Of a stretch of 64,000 bases of DNA, positions 53,244 through 61,674 are shown piece by piece. This DNA comes from Arthrobacter rhizophilus (GTDB taxonomy: Bacteria > Actinomycetota > Actinomycetes > Actinomycetales > Micrococcaceae). The translations under genes were made by a program, and so were the position numbers. Numbering within the stretch: position 1 is the stretch's first letter; every line of letters starts with the position of its first letter. The DNA lies in assembly GCF_026241105.1 (NCBI RefSeq), contig NZ_JAPFFT010000014.1:1-64000 (forward strand), given 5' to 3'. Under the pieces are notes generated by a model. It made no database searches and was not told the origin of the DNA. It was given only the letters and a program-made list of their open reading frames with translations.

Positions 53244-56200
53244 CTAACCGATCGTGAGGCCCGAGAGGGTGTTCACGGCGAATGTGGACGGATCGTGCGA
53301 CGTGGCGAACGCGCCAGCATCCTGGTTGGTGGAACCTCCTGGCAGGGTCAGGGCCGCACCGACCGCGGTGAAAGTGATGCCGTCCGTCGAGTAGTAGCCG
53401 GTGACCTGGCTCCCGGACCGAGTGAGGCGGACCCAGATCGGAGCGTTCGTGGCAACGTTGATCTGCTGCTGGGAGTCGACATAACCGTTACCGTCGGAAT
53501 CCCACTCCAGGACGACGCCGTTGCCCGGCGTGACCGCAAGAATGGCGTATCCGGTGGAAGAGCCGGGTTGAGAGATGCTGTTCCGGATCATGACGCCGGC
53601 CTTCGCCCACGCGTTCGAATCGGTCTGAGCGGAGACCTTGACTGTGACTGATTTGCCCGATGACATGGAGCCCGGCTGGTAGAGCGCGGCATACGCGTCG
53701 TCGTGCTGGTTCCCTCCCTGCCAGATATCCGTGCCGTTTCCGCCGATCGAGATCGTGCTGCCGTTCTGAGACACACTGGCGGAACGTGTGGCGAAGGTCG
53801 AGAGACCGGCAGCCACATTGGTGGTGATCTGGAGGTGGTCGACGAAGTTCGTCTGCGCCTGAGTCGTGTCGTGCGAGGTGGTGAAGATGCCGCCACCCTG
53901 GGTCGCTGCGATCCCGGGAAGAGTCACCGCAGTCCCGAGCTGGGCATAGGTGGTTCCGTCGAAGGAGTAGTACGCCGAGATCTGGCTTCCCGAGCGGGTC
54001 AGACGAAGCCAGACCGGCCGCGACGTATCTAGGACAACCTTCGACTCACTGTCAACATAGCCGTCACCGTTGGAGTCCCACTCGAAGACAAGGCCGTTCT
54101 TCGGCGTCACCGCCATGATCGCGTATCCGGCCGACTGTCCTGGCTGGGCGATGTTGTTGCGGATCATCACGCCGGTCTTGGCCCAAGGGTTGGTATCGTT
54201 CTGCGAGTTCACCCGCGCCGTCACGGAGGTGCCGGAGCTTACGGCCGCCGCTTGGTAAATGGCGCCGTAGGCGTCGTTGTTCTGCGACCCTCCCTTCCAG
54301 ACATCCGCTGCCGCGGCCGAGAGGGCGAAGCCGCCGTCGACTTGGTTGAAGTAGCTACTGTTCGCGGAGGTGGCTGTCGTGGAGAATGGCGCCGAGACGC
54401 TCCCGCTCGTCGAGCCGCACGATGCATACGTTCCGGACGAGGAGTAGTTCGCGTTGAGCGTGGTTCGCAAGGCCGGGGCCACACCTGCTTCGCAGATGAT
54501 CGTCTGGGCAGCCGCGGGCCACGCGGTTCCGGTGACGGTGTGGTCATTGGTGATCGTGTTATGGAAGGTGGCACTCCCGCTCCAGTCGCCGGCGACGTTG
54601 CCCGAATTGTGGTACGTGTTATCGAGGACGTTGTCCTTGGTGTTGTTGAACCCCGTGTTCGCGAATATCCAATCTCCTGCGTCCTGAACCACGTTATTAG
54701 TCAAGAACATGAATCGTGAGCCTTCGTCGAGATACAGTCCTCTCGTGCCTCCAAGGTCGTAGATGTAGTTGTTCCTATACACCGTTCCCGGGCTGGCTGA
54801 CAGGTTGTAGATGGACCCGCCGTCGTGGAGCTTCGTCTTGGTGTGATGGACCATGTTGTAGCCGACCACGTTGTTCGCAAGGGTGGTCTGTGTCCAATAC
54901 TTGGGGTTGTACTGGTAGTAACCACGACCGTCATAGTCCGGGGATCCGCCAGCGTCGTTGATTCCCCAGCCCCAGCCGGTGTCGATTGCGTCGTAGGGAA
55001 CGTTGGTGACCTCGTTGTGGAGGATCCGTGCGTTGGTCACGTAGGTAGTAAGGATGCCGGACGCGTCTTTGTAGTCGGTGCCGACAGTGGAGATGGAGTT
55101 GTTTTGGATGAGGATGTTCTGATCGAGCATCCTTTGGTCGCTTGGATGATGTGCATCCGCCGCGATACCACCGGCGACGACAGCGCTGCCCGAGATGTTT
55201 GTATAGGTGTTGCCCAAGACATTGATGTCACTTGCCCCCAGGCCGACACCCGTTGCGTGTGCGTTCGCATCCATACCGATACCGAGAGCCGTCTGCCCGA
55301 GGTCATTGAAGGTGTTTCCCGTAAAGGTCACGTTGTTGGCTGCGGACACCTGGATGGCGGCGGGTATCTGGCTCCACGTGGTGCGCCCCCGTTCAAATGT
55401 CGCGCAACCGCGGCTGCAGGAGGTGAATGCATCGGCCGGACGGTAGCTGAACTCGCCGGTGCTGAATGTTCCGTTTTGCTGGTCTGCGTACCCGTTCGCT
55501 GACGACGGCGCTAGCCATGAGGTGCCTTCGAACCGAATTCCCTGGAAGACGAGGTGATTGACGGGTGCCGCATACGTCCCGCCGATGTTGACCAGCGACT
55601 GGAGACGCGGCAGTTCCACGTTAAGCGAGCTGGGGTTCACACCGCTGGCGGGCTTGTAATAGAGCTTTCCGGCGGTCGGGTCGATGAACCACTGCCCCTC
55701 CGTCTGCAGGAAGCTCAGTGAGTTCTCGAGCGTCAGAACCTCCGGCGCGAAGGAGTCCTGAAGGGTGTCCCACCCCCAGGTGTTGTTGTTCCAGGCTGGC
55801 TGCGTCATCGTGACGGTGGTGCCGCTGATGCTGGACACCGGCGAATACCGGTCGGTCCACGTTCCGAGGCCCTGTAGTTCGATGCGGTTCTGCTGAGGCA
55901 GTCCGCTCAGGTAGTTGAGCGCCGAGTTGTTGATCGTCAATCCGGTGGCCGTAATCGTGACATCGGTAGAGGCAATGGGTATGGATGCTCGGCTCGCGGG
56001 CGAGCCGTTGACGTAGAGCTGGCGCGTGTCGACACCAACCAGGGTGTCGGCGACATAGATGTTGGACGCGGAGTTGTAGACCGACCATCCGGTGACCGCC
56101 GTCGATCCGGTGAGAAGGGGTTGCGCTCCCGGCGCAGCAGCCCAGGTGACCGTACTCGAGGCTTGTCCGCCGTCGGCGGCTCCGAACGTCAGCGGACTGG

Positions 56201-56456
56201 TCAAGCGGTAGGTTCCGCTTGCAAGAAGAACCGTGATGTCTCCGGTAGGAGCTGTCTCAAAATTCCGCACGACGGTCTGAGCCTGCGGGATGGTGCAGGG
56301 AGATGCGCTGGAGCACGTCGTCCCGGATCCTGTTGGCGACACGTAGATGGTAGTGAGAGATGGTACCGCTACTGCTGCGGGGGCGGGCGTCAGCGTTAAG
56401 CCCGCGACGGTAGCGGAGAGCATCGCGATTGCGACTAGGGGTCTTGCCAGCTTCAT
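53244..56456 (-). CDS. secreted right-handed beta-helix glycosidase-like protein (GH141-like) with two C-terminal beta-sandwich modules
   Basis: A 1070-aa secreted protein. A Sec signal (MKLARPLVAIAMLSATVAGL, cleavage near the following AVAVPS) is followed by TIYVSPTGSG and GTYRLTSPLTFGAADGG, then RQLYVNGSPASRASIP, the N-terminal pattern of GH141-like beta-helix enzymes. A parallel beta-helix with Asn-rich rungs (NNVVGYNMVHHTKTK) runs to about 650. Two similar modules (about 700-880 and 884-1070) share DAYAALYQ, AKAGVMIRN and VLEWDSDGNGYVDS-type motifs and resemble concanavalin-like lectin domains. Start at 56456 has AAGGGA 5 nt upstream. GH141 includes an alpha-L-fucosidase, which fits the cluster; a polysaccharide lyase or other beta-helix glycosidase remains possible. 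Confidence 0.72.
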   Translation of the reverse strand: MKLARPLVAIAMLSATVAGLTLTPAPAAVAVPSLTTIYVSPTGSGTTCSSASPCTIPQAQTVVRNFETAPTGDITVLLASGTYRLTSPLTFGAADGGQASSTVTWAAAPGAQPLLTGSTAVTGWSVYNSASNIYVADTLVGVDTRQLYVNGSPASRASIPIASTDVTITATGLTINNSALNYLSGLPQQNRIELQGLGTWTDRYSPVSSISGTTVTMTQPAWNNNTWGWDTLQDSFAPEVLTLENSLSFLQTEGQWFIDPTAGKLYYKPASGVNPSSLNVELPRLQSLVNIGGTYAAPVNHLVFQGIRFEGTSWLAPSSANGYADQQNGTFSTGEFSYRPADAFTSCSRGCATFERGRTTWSQIPAAIQVSAANNVTFTGNTFNDLGQTALGIGMDANAHATGVGLGASDINVLGNTYTNISGSAVVAGGIAADAHHPSDQRMLDQNILIQNNSISTVGTDYKDASGILTTYVTNARILHNEVTNVPYDAIDTGWGWGINDAGGSPDYDGRGYYQYNPKYWTQTTLANNVVGYNMVHHTKTKLHDGGSIYNLSASPGTVYRNNYIYDLGGTRGLYLDEGSRFMFLTNNVVQDAGDWIFANTGFNNTKDNVLDNTYHNSGNVAGDWSGSATFHNTITNDHTVTGTAWPAAAQTIICEAGVAPALRTTLNANYSSSGTYASCGSTSGSVSAPFSTTATSANSSYFNQVDGGFALSAAAADVWKGGSQNNDAYGAIYQAAAVSSGTSVTARVNSQNDTNPWAKTGVMIRNNIAQPGQSAGYAIMAVTPKNGLVFEWDSNGDGYVDSESKVVLDTSRPVWLRLTRSGSQISAYYSFDGTTYAQLGTAVTLPGIAATQGGGIFTTSHDTTQAQTNFVDHLQITTNVAAGLSTFATRSASVSQNGSTISIGGNGTDIWQGGNQHDDAYAALYQPGSMSSGKSVTVKVSAQTDSNAWAKAGVMIRNSISQPGSSTGYAILAVTPGNGVVLEWDSDGNGYVDSQQQINVATNAPIWVRLTRSGSQVTGYYSTDGITFTAVGAALTLPGGSTNQDAGAFATSHDPSTFAVNTLSGLTIG

Positions 56457-56549
56457 TGGTGGTCCCTTTGCGTGGTTGGGCCGTCCGTGCCGTCGTGAGT
56501 AACTTTGATCCCGGCTGAAAGAGGGACGGGTCATTAGGGCGATGACCGT

Positions 56550-56571
56550 TAGAGCATACGTCATACCTATG
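56550..56571. promoter_or_regulatory. operator-like region upstream of the beta-helix gene
   Basis: TAGAGCATACGT (56550-56561) is identical to the sequence at 47061-47072 in the importer promoter. It runs directly into GTCATACCTATG (56560-56571), identical to the site at the GntR start. The position is 94-115 bp upstream of the beta-helix start codon. Confidence 0.65.
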
Positions 56572-56678
56572 TTGTTTGACCATGGTTGGACGCACAAGTA
56601 TTCTGTCGGCCAGCCCGGCTCGCCGACATTCTTATCTGGATGCACAAAAGGGAACTGGCTCGGGTCTGATTCGAACCG

Positions 56679-57069
56679 TTGGTTTGCGAGTTCGACCACC
56701 GCTGCGGACGCGGGCGGCCGCGGACCCCGAACCTATATGAGAAGAACGGCTACCACGATTACGTACTTGTCTCTGGCGGCACTGCCGTGGACTCGTATGA
56801 CGTGCTCCTCTTCGAAGACGGCGCCCAACTCACATACCTGCTCGGGCCGACACCGGATACCGCGTACCGGGATGCGTTCCGCGTTCTGGAAGAGGAGTCT
56901 CCGTCCGCGGTCCACTCACGCACGGCCATGACGCATTTCGAAGGGGGCCGATACCGCGACGCCGTTCTCTCCGCACGGCTCGCGCTCGAGATGGCCTGCG
57001 GCGGTTGTGGAGCAGAGCGTCGTCTCGCTCGGGCACCCCAGGATATTGCCACAGCCGGCGACGCCCCTT
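56679..57069 (+). pseudogene. open stretch of unknown function, probable gene remnant
   Basis: The frame reads NLYEKNGYHDYVLVSGGTAV, DVLLFEDGAQLTYLLGPTPD and HFEGGRYRDAVLSARLALEM, with normal protein composition, then decays into Arg/Pro-rich sequence before the transposase fragment. No start with a ribosome site is apparent and I do not recognise a family. It may be the remnant of a gene cut by the ISL3-type element. Confidence 0.3.
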
Positions 57070-57086
57070 TCGCGAAGCGCATCTCG

Positions 57087-57219
57087 CGTACTTCGACCGG
57101 CCGGCACCAGCAATGGGCCCACGGAAGCACTCAATGGCAGACTCGAACACCTCCGCGGCTCCGCCCTCGGCTTCCGCAACCTAGCCAACTACATCGCCCG
57201 ATCACTCCTCGAGACCGGC
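57087..57219 (+). pseudogene. ISL3-family transposase C-terminal fragment
   Basis: About 45 residues, AYFDRPA then (after a one-base frame change near 57105) GTSNGPTEALNGRLEHLRGS and ALGFRNLANYIARSLLETG, match the C-terminus of ISL3 transposases. The rest of the element is missing. It ends exactly where a GntR coding sequence begins. Confidence 0.75.
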
Positions 57220-57220
57220 G

Positions 57221-57766
57221 TCAAGGGGCCCGCTCCGCGAAGCCCTTCAGCGACTCTGCCAGGAAGGGATCCTGGTCAGCCATCGCAACCGGGGAGTGTT
57301 CGTCCTCGAACTTGCGATCCAGGATATTAGGGAGATCTACGCCGTCCGCGAGGCCGTGGAATCAACTGCCGCCGACGCATTGCTGGATGCCGGGTCTAAG
57401 CGGGTCAAGGATACCTGTCAGGTCTTGAAGAAAATCGTCCGGGACATGGCGAAGCAGGTTGCTCTATCCGACTGGCAGGCGATTGCAAGATTGGACATGG
57501 ATTTCCATACGACATTCGTCGCCGGCGCAGGCAACACACGCCTCATCCGGATTTACCAGACCCTCGCCGCCGAATCCAGGATGTGTATTCTCAACCTGGA
57601 AGTCTCCTACCCTCGAATTGACGTCCTGGTAGAGGAACATCAGAACATTCTTGACCTGCTCGAGGCTGGCGACCGAGAGGAACTTCATAAAGCCATCAAA
57701 CGGCATATGCAAAAGGCCGTTGAGGACCTCACCGCATCAAGTGAGGAGACGCACATCGCCAACTAG
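57221..57766 (+). pseudogene. GntR/FadR-family regulator lacking its N-terminus
   Basis: In frame from 57221 the protein reads SRGPLREALQRLCQEGILVS then HRNRGVFVLELAIQDI, the second half of a GntR winged helix. A complete FCD effector domain follows (DMDFHTTFVAGAGNTRLI, VEEHQNILDLLEAGD, IKRHMQKAVEDL). The first roughly 45 residues with the first HTH helices are gone and are replaced by ISL3 transposase sequence. A GTG at 57296 could start a domain without DNA-binding ability. It is probably inactive as a repressor and may once have been a local regulator of the neighbouring beta-helix gene. Confidence 0.7.
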
Positions 57767-58131
57767 GCAGGTCCAACGCCCGACGAATCCAGCACCAGGT
57801 TGACCGCCGGCGTCTCCGTGATCCACTTGGTGCACGACACCGTCCGTCTGGCCTCGAGCAGGACTGGCACGCACGACGACGGGCCTCCCGCCGCTACTCA
57901 GAGACGCCGCAAGGCTTGGATCAGGATCATTTTTTGTAGGCCTCGCACCGGTGGGCGACGCACACGCGGAGCGGGGCCAGCAGCCGGGAGAGGATCGTGC
58001 CTCCCCGGATCCTGTCGGCCATCATTGAGTTCGTCTACGGCGATCTGTCCAGAAACCCGCAGTCGTTGATCTCCTCGGGCATGCGGAGCTTTCCTTCCTT
58101 GCTGTCCGATGTGGACGCGGACTGATTGGAG
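57767..58131. other. 365-bp region holding a RelE-toxin-like scrap
   Basis: Plus-strand codons 57985-58062 read RERIVPPRILSAIIEFVYGD then LSRNPQ, resembling part of a RelE/ParE-type toxin with start and end lost. After it the frame turns into unrelated sequence. Nothing else is recognisable in the interval. Confidence 0.4.
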
Positions 58132-58341
58132 TCAGCGACAGAGTTCGCGGGTGATTCCGAAGGGAACCTGTTCGGAAAGTTCCGCCGTGTAGTGGCCTGG
58201 CCGGTGACGGGTGATAAGGATCCCGCGCGTCCTTTCTCGCAGGGCAGTCTCCTGCAGGTGCTGGACGGCGGCGGCGAGTTGATCGTCGAGGGCGTGCCGG
58301 CTTTTCACTTGGATATCGATGCGATCGGTGAGGTTGAACAT
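58132..58341 (-). CDS. small conserved-looking protein, unknown function
   Basis: A 69-aa protein, MFNLTDRIDIQVKSRHALDD then LQETALRERTRGILITRHRP and GHYTAELSEQVPFGITREL. Composition and codon pattern look genuinely coding, and I recall similar short sequences in Arthrobacter-type genomes without assigned function. The upstream ribosome site is weak. It is isolated among remnants, so it may be a survivor of a lost element. Confidence 0.5.
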   Translation of the reverse strand: MFNLTDRIDIQVKSRHALDDQLAAAVQHLQETALRERTRGILITRHRPGHYTAELSEQVPFGITRELCR

Positions 58342-58507
58342 GGAGACGTCTTTCTTGGTGTTGGGTTCAGTTTTTCCGCGGCTTTGCGTTTGCTGAGCCA
58401 GCGTCCGCCGGGATTTGGCTTGATAGGCGTGTCAACTCGCCCGGCGGCTGGGCAAGCGCTTGGTTTCGGTGCATCAGACCTGAACGGGGTTACGGGCACT
58501 CGTGCTG

Positions 58508-59410
58508 TCAGTCGGCGAAGATGCTCCACTGTGCTTCGTGGACGGAGCCTGGTTCAAGTTGGATCAGGTCCTGGCCGCTGTTGAAGGCATCGGGTGGGCA
58601 GGTCATCGGTTCCACGGCGAGTCCGAGCCGGTTGGGCAGGGGTGCGGGCTTGTCCGCGGTGTGGATCTGCACCCAGGGACAGCTCCGGTCCCATGACATG
58701 CCGGCACCCGTTCCCGAGGGGTCGCGGACGATCAGCTGGGCGCGGCCGTCGTCGTCGTGCGCGATGTCCGTGAACGCATGGTCGATTTCCGTGGCGCCAA
58801 TGGTGCGCGGTGCCCGGAAGTCGAACTCGCGGTCCGCCACGGGGAGCATGCCGAGGGGCAGCAGCCGATCGGCGGTGACCTTCAGGAAGGATCCGGCGTG
58901 CAGTTCAAGGAGCCATTCGTCCAGCGGCGCCGGGCCTGCCAACAGGTAGGGGTGCGGGCACACGCCGTAGGGCGCGGTCCGTTCTCCCAGGTTTCGGGCC
59001 GTCACCGTGGTGTGCAGTCCTTCCGCATCCAGCCGGTAGTCCAGCTGCAGCGCGAGCCGGAACGGATACCCTGCGCTGTCGCCCAGTTCGCAGGACAGTC
59101 TGAGGCTATCGGTACTGCCCGCCTGGAATGTCCAGAGCTGGTCGAACACGAGTCCGTGCAATGCCGTCCGCCGCGCTGGCTCGTTGAGCGGAAGATGCAG
59201 GACCGCGCCGTCGTGACGGTAGCTTCCGTCCGCGATCCGGTTGGGCCAGGGCGCTGCGATGATGCCCCGGTAGTCGGGGATGGGCGCCTTGGCGTCGAAC
59301 GGGACCACCAGGTCCCGGCCCTGGAAGGTGAGCTGCCGCAGGGCACCGCCCCGTTGGACGATTGAGGCGGTGTAGTCCCCGGAGACCAGCCGGAATGCTT
59401 CGCCGTTCAC
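58508..59410 (-). CDS. galM: aldose 1-epimerase
   Basis: Mutarotase of 300 aa in the galactose mutarotase-like fold. Catalytic residues are suggested by [11 protein letters not shown] (His), GVCPHPYL (His) and the C-terminal [13 protein letters not shown] (Glu). GTG start 59410 overlaps the araA stop (GTGA). It would speed anomer exchange of L-arabinose or other aldoses entering the pathway, and is the last gene of the arabinose operon. Confidence 0.88.
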   Translation of the reverse strand: MNGEAFRLVSGDYTASIVQRGGALRQLTFQGRDLVVPFDAKAPIPDYRGIIAAPWPNRIADGSYRHDGAVLHLPLNEPARRTALHGLVFDQLWTFQAGSTDSLRLSCELGDSAGYPFRLALQLDYRLDAEGLHTTVTARNLGERTAPYGVCPHPYLLAGPAPLDEWLLELHAGSFLKVTADRLLPLGMLPVADREFDFRAPRTIGATEIDHAFTDIAHDDDGRAQLIVRDPSGTGAGMSWDRSCPWVQIHTADKPAPLPNRLGLAVEPMTCPPDAFNSGQDLIQLEPGSVHEAQWSIFAD

Positions 59411-60927
59411 AGTCCGCCGGCGAGTTTGTAGTAGGCGGCGTTCCAGGCGAGTTCCTTCTTGAACTGGCGGATGGTGGTGCCTTCGTCGATGGTGAGCAGT
59501 TCGGTCCGGGCGATTTCGGCGAAGTCTTCGAACACGTCCATGCCCACCTGTGTGGAGAGCACGGTGTGGTGCGCGGCGCCGGCGGTGAGCCACGCCGCGG
59601 CGGAGGTGGCGAAGTCGGGCTTGGGTGACCAGAGCGCCCGGGCGACCGGCAGGTTGGGCAGCGGCTCGTCGAGGTCGACGACGTCGACGGCGTTCGCCAC
59701 AAGGCGGAAACGGTCGCGCATATCCGAGAGCGCGACGACCACGCCGGGGCCGGCGTCCGTATCGAAGACCATGCGGACGGGGTCTTCCTTGCCGCCAATG
59801 CCCAGCGGGTGGATCTCCACGCGCGGCTTGGCGGCGGTCAGGGAGGGGCAGACCTCGAGCATGTGCGCGCCGAGGATCTTCTCCTGCCCCGGGGTCAGGT
59901 GGTAGGTGTAGTCCTCCATGAGCGAAGCGCCGCCGGGCAGTCCGGCGCCCATGACCTTGGCGGCCCGGACCAGGATCGCGGTCTTCCAGTCGCCCTCGGC
60001 GCCGAAGCCGTAGCCGTCGGCCATGAGCCGCTGCACGGCCATGCCGGGAAGCTGGCGCAGCGCGCCAAGGTCCTCGAACGAGGTCGTGAACGCGGCCGAG
60101 CCGTTCCCTTCCAGGAAGGCCCGGAGGCCAAGTTCGATCCGGGCGCTGTAGCGCAGCGACTCGTGCCGGGCACCGCCAGCTTTCAGTTCCGGTGCCACCT
60201 CGTAGAGGCGCTCGTATTCGGCGACGAGGGCGTCGACGTCGGACTCCGGCGCGCCGTGCACGGCGTCGGCGAGTTCGTTGACGGACCAGGTGTTCACCGA
60301 GACGCCGAAGCGCAGCTCGGCTTCGGTCTTGTCCCCTTCGGTGACGGCGACGTTGCGCATGTTGTCACCGAAACGGGTCAGCTTCAGGGTGCGCACGGCC
60401 GCCCAGCCCGCGGCGGCGCGCTGCCAGGCACCCACCTGGCGCGTGACCTCGGGGGTGGAGACGTGCCCCACCACCGTCTTGCGGGGAACGCCGAGGCGGG
60501 ACTGGATGTAGCCGAATTCGCGGTCGCCGTGGGCTGCCTGGTTCAGGTTCATGAAGTCGAAGTCGATGTCCGCCCACGGCAACTCGACGTTGGCCTGGGT
60601 GTGCAGGTGCAGGAGGGGTTTGCGGAGCAGGTCCAGTCCCTGGATCCACATCTTGGCGGGGCTGAAGGTGTGCATCCAGGCGGTCACGCCGATCACGGCG
60701 TCGTCCGAGTTCGCTTCGAGCGCGGTGCGGCGGATCGCGTCCGCGTCCGTCAGCACGGGCTTCCAGACCAGCTTGACGGGAACATCGGAGGACGCGTTCA
60801 GGGCGGCGGCGATCTCCTGGGACTGGGCGGCCACTTGCTTGAGGACGTCCTCGCCGTAGAGGTGCTGGCTGCCGGTGAGGAACCAGACTTCGTAGTGCTC
60901 GAGGGAAGTGTTGTGCGCGTTGGGCAT
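59407..60927 (-). CDS. araA: L-arabinose isomerase
   Basis: Converts L-arabinose to L-ribulose in the cytosol. The 506-aa length and the motifs [31 protein letters not shown] and [16 protein letters not shown] are those of AraA. The metal-binding Glu/His positions lie in [12 protein letters not shown] and the later MLEVCPSL region. AGGAGA lies 6 nt before the ATG. It follows araD by 48 bp and is coupled to galM. Confidence 0.95.
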   Translation of the reverse strand: MPNAHNTSLEHYEVWFLTGSQHLYGEDVLKQVAAQSQEIAAALNASSDVPVKLVWKPVLTDADAIRRTALEANSDDAVIGVTAWMHTFSPAKMWIQGLDLLRKPLLHLHTQANVELPWADIDFDFMNLNQAAHGDREFGYIQSRLGVPRKTVVGHVSTPEVTRQVGAWQRAAAGWAAVRTLKLTRFGDNMRNVAVTEGDKTEAELRFGVSVNTWSVNELADAVHGAPESDVDALVAEYERLYEVAPELKAGGARHESLRYSARIELGLRAFLEGNGSAAFTTSFEDLGALRQLPGMAVQRLMADGYGFGAEGDWKTAILVRAAKVMGAGLPGGASLMEDYTYHLTPGQEKILGAHMLEVCPSLTAAKPRVEIHPLGIGGKEDPVRMVFDTDAGPGVVVALSDMRDRFRLVANAVDVVDLDEPLPNLPVARALWSPKPDFATSAAAWLTAGAAHHTVLSTQVGMDVFEDFAEIARTELLTIDEGTTIRQFKKELAWNAAYYKLAGGL

Positions 60928-60975
60928 GGGTATCTCCTTGAGAAGCTCGTCGGTTTGAAGGTGCGGCAGGCCGTA

Positions 60976-61674
60976 TTACCGGCCGTAGACGTTCTGGTAC
61001 CGGTCGTAGAGGGACTCGATCTGGCCCGCGTCGATGGGGAGCGGTTCACCGAGCTGCCGGGAGATGTGGACCGTGCGGGCCACTTCCTCGCACATCACGG
61101 CGGCCTTGACGGCGGAGCGGGCATCCTTGCCGATGGTGAACGGGCCATGGTTCTGCATCAGGACCGCCGGTGAATGGGAGGCCCGGAGCGTTTCAACAAT
61201 GCCGCGGCCGATCGAATCGTCGCCTATCAGCGCGAACGGGCCTACCGGGATGGTGCCGCCGAATTCGTCGCCCATCATGGTCAGAACGCACGGGATCGGC
61301 TCCCCGCGCGCGGCCCAGGCCGTGGCGTAGGTGGAGTGCGTGTGGACCACTCCGCCGACGTCGGGCATGTTCCGGTAGACGTAGGCGTGAGCGGCGGTGT
61401 CCGACGACGGCGAAAGGTCCGGATTGCCCCAGACAGCGGCTTCGGAAGACAGGCTCGTGACCGGGGTGCCGTAGAGGTCCGTGACCACCATGAGTTCCGG
61501 CGTCAACGCATCGTAGGAAACCCCGGACGGTTTGATGACCATCAAGTCATGCCCCGGGACGCGGGCGGAAACGTTGCCCGCGGTCCAGACCACGAGTTCG
61601 TAGCGGGTCAGTTCGGCATGCAGCGCGCAGACTTCGGCCCGGATCCGGGCAATCGTGTCCAGCAGGGCGCTCAT
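60976..61674 (-). CDS. araD: L-ribulose-5-phosphate 4-epimerase
   Basis: Class II aldolase-like epimerase of 232 aa that makes D-xylulose 5-phosphate. Zinc ligands are visible in GGVVHTHSTYATAWA, and the active-site stretch is LMQNHGPFTIG. The N-terminal GNVSARVPGHDLMVIKPSGV is the phosphate-binding region. The ATG overlaps the araB stop by 4 nt. Confidence 0.94.
   Translation of the reverse strand: MSALLDTIARIRAEVCALHAELTRYELVVWTAGNVSARVPGHDLMVIKPSGVSYDALTPELMVVTDLYGTPVTSLSSEAAVWGNPDLSPSSDTAAHAYVYRNMPDVGGVVHTHSTYATAWAARGEPIPCVLTMMGDEFGGTIPVGPFALIGDDSIGRGIVETLRASHSPAVLMQNHGPFTIGKDARSAVKAAVMCEEVARTVHISRQLGEPLPIDAGQIESLYDRYQNVYGR

Noticed and set aside
59809..61173. 454-codon plus-strand frame over araA and araD
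   Set aside because: Antisense shadow crossing two confident genes.
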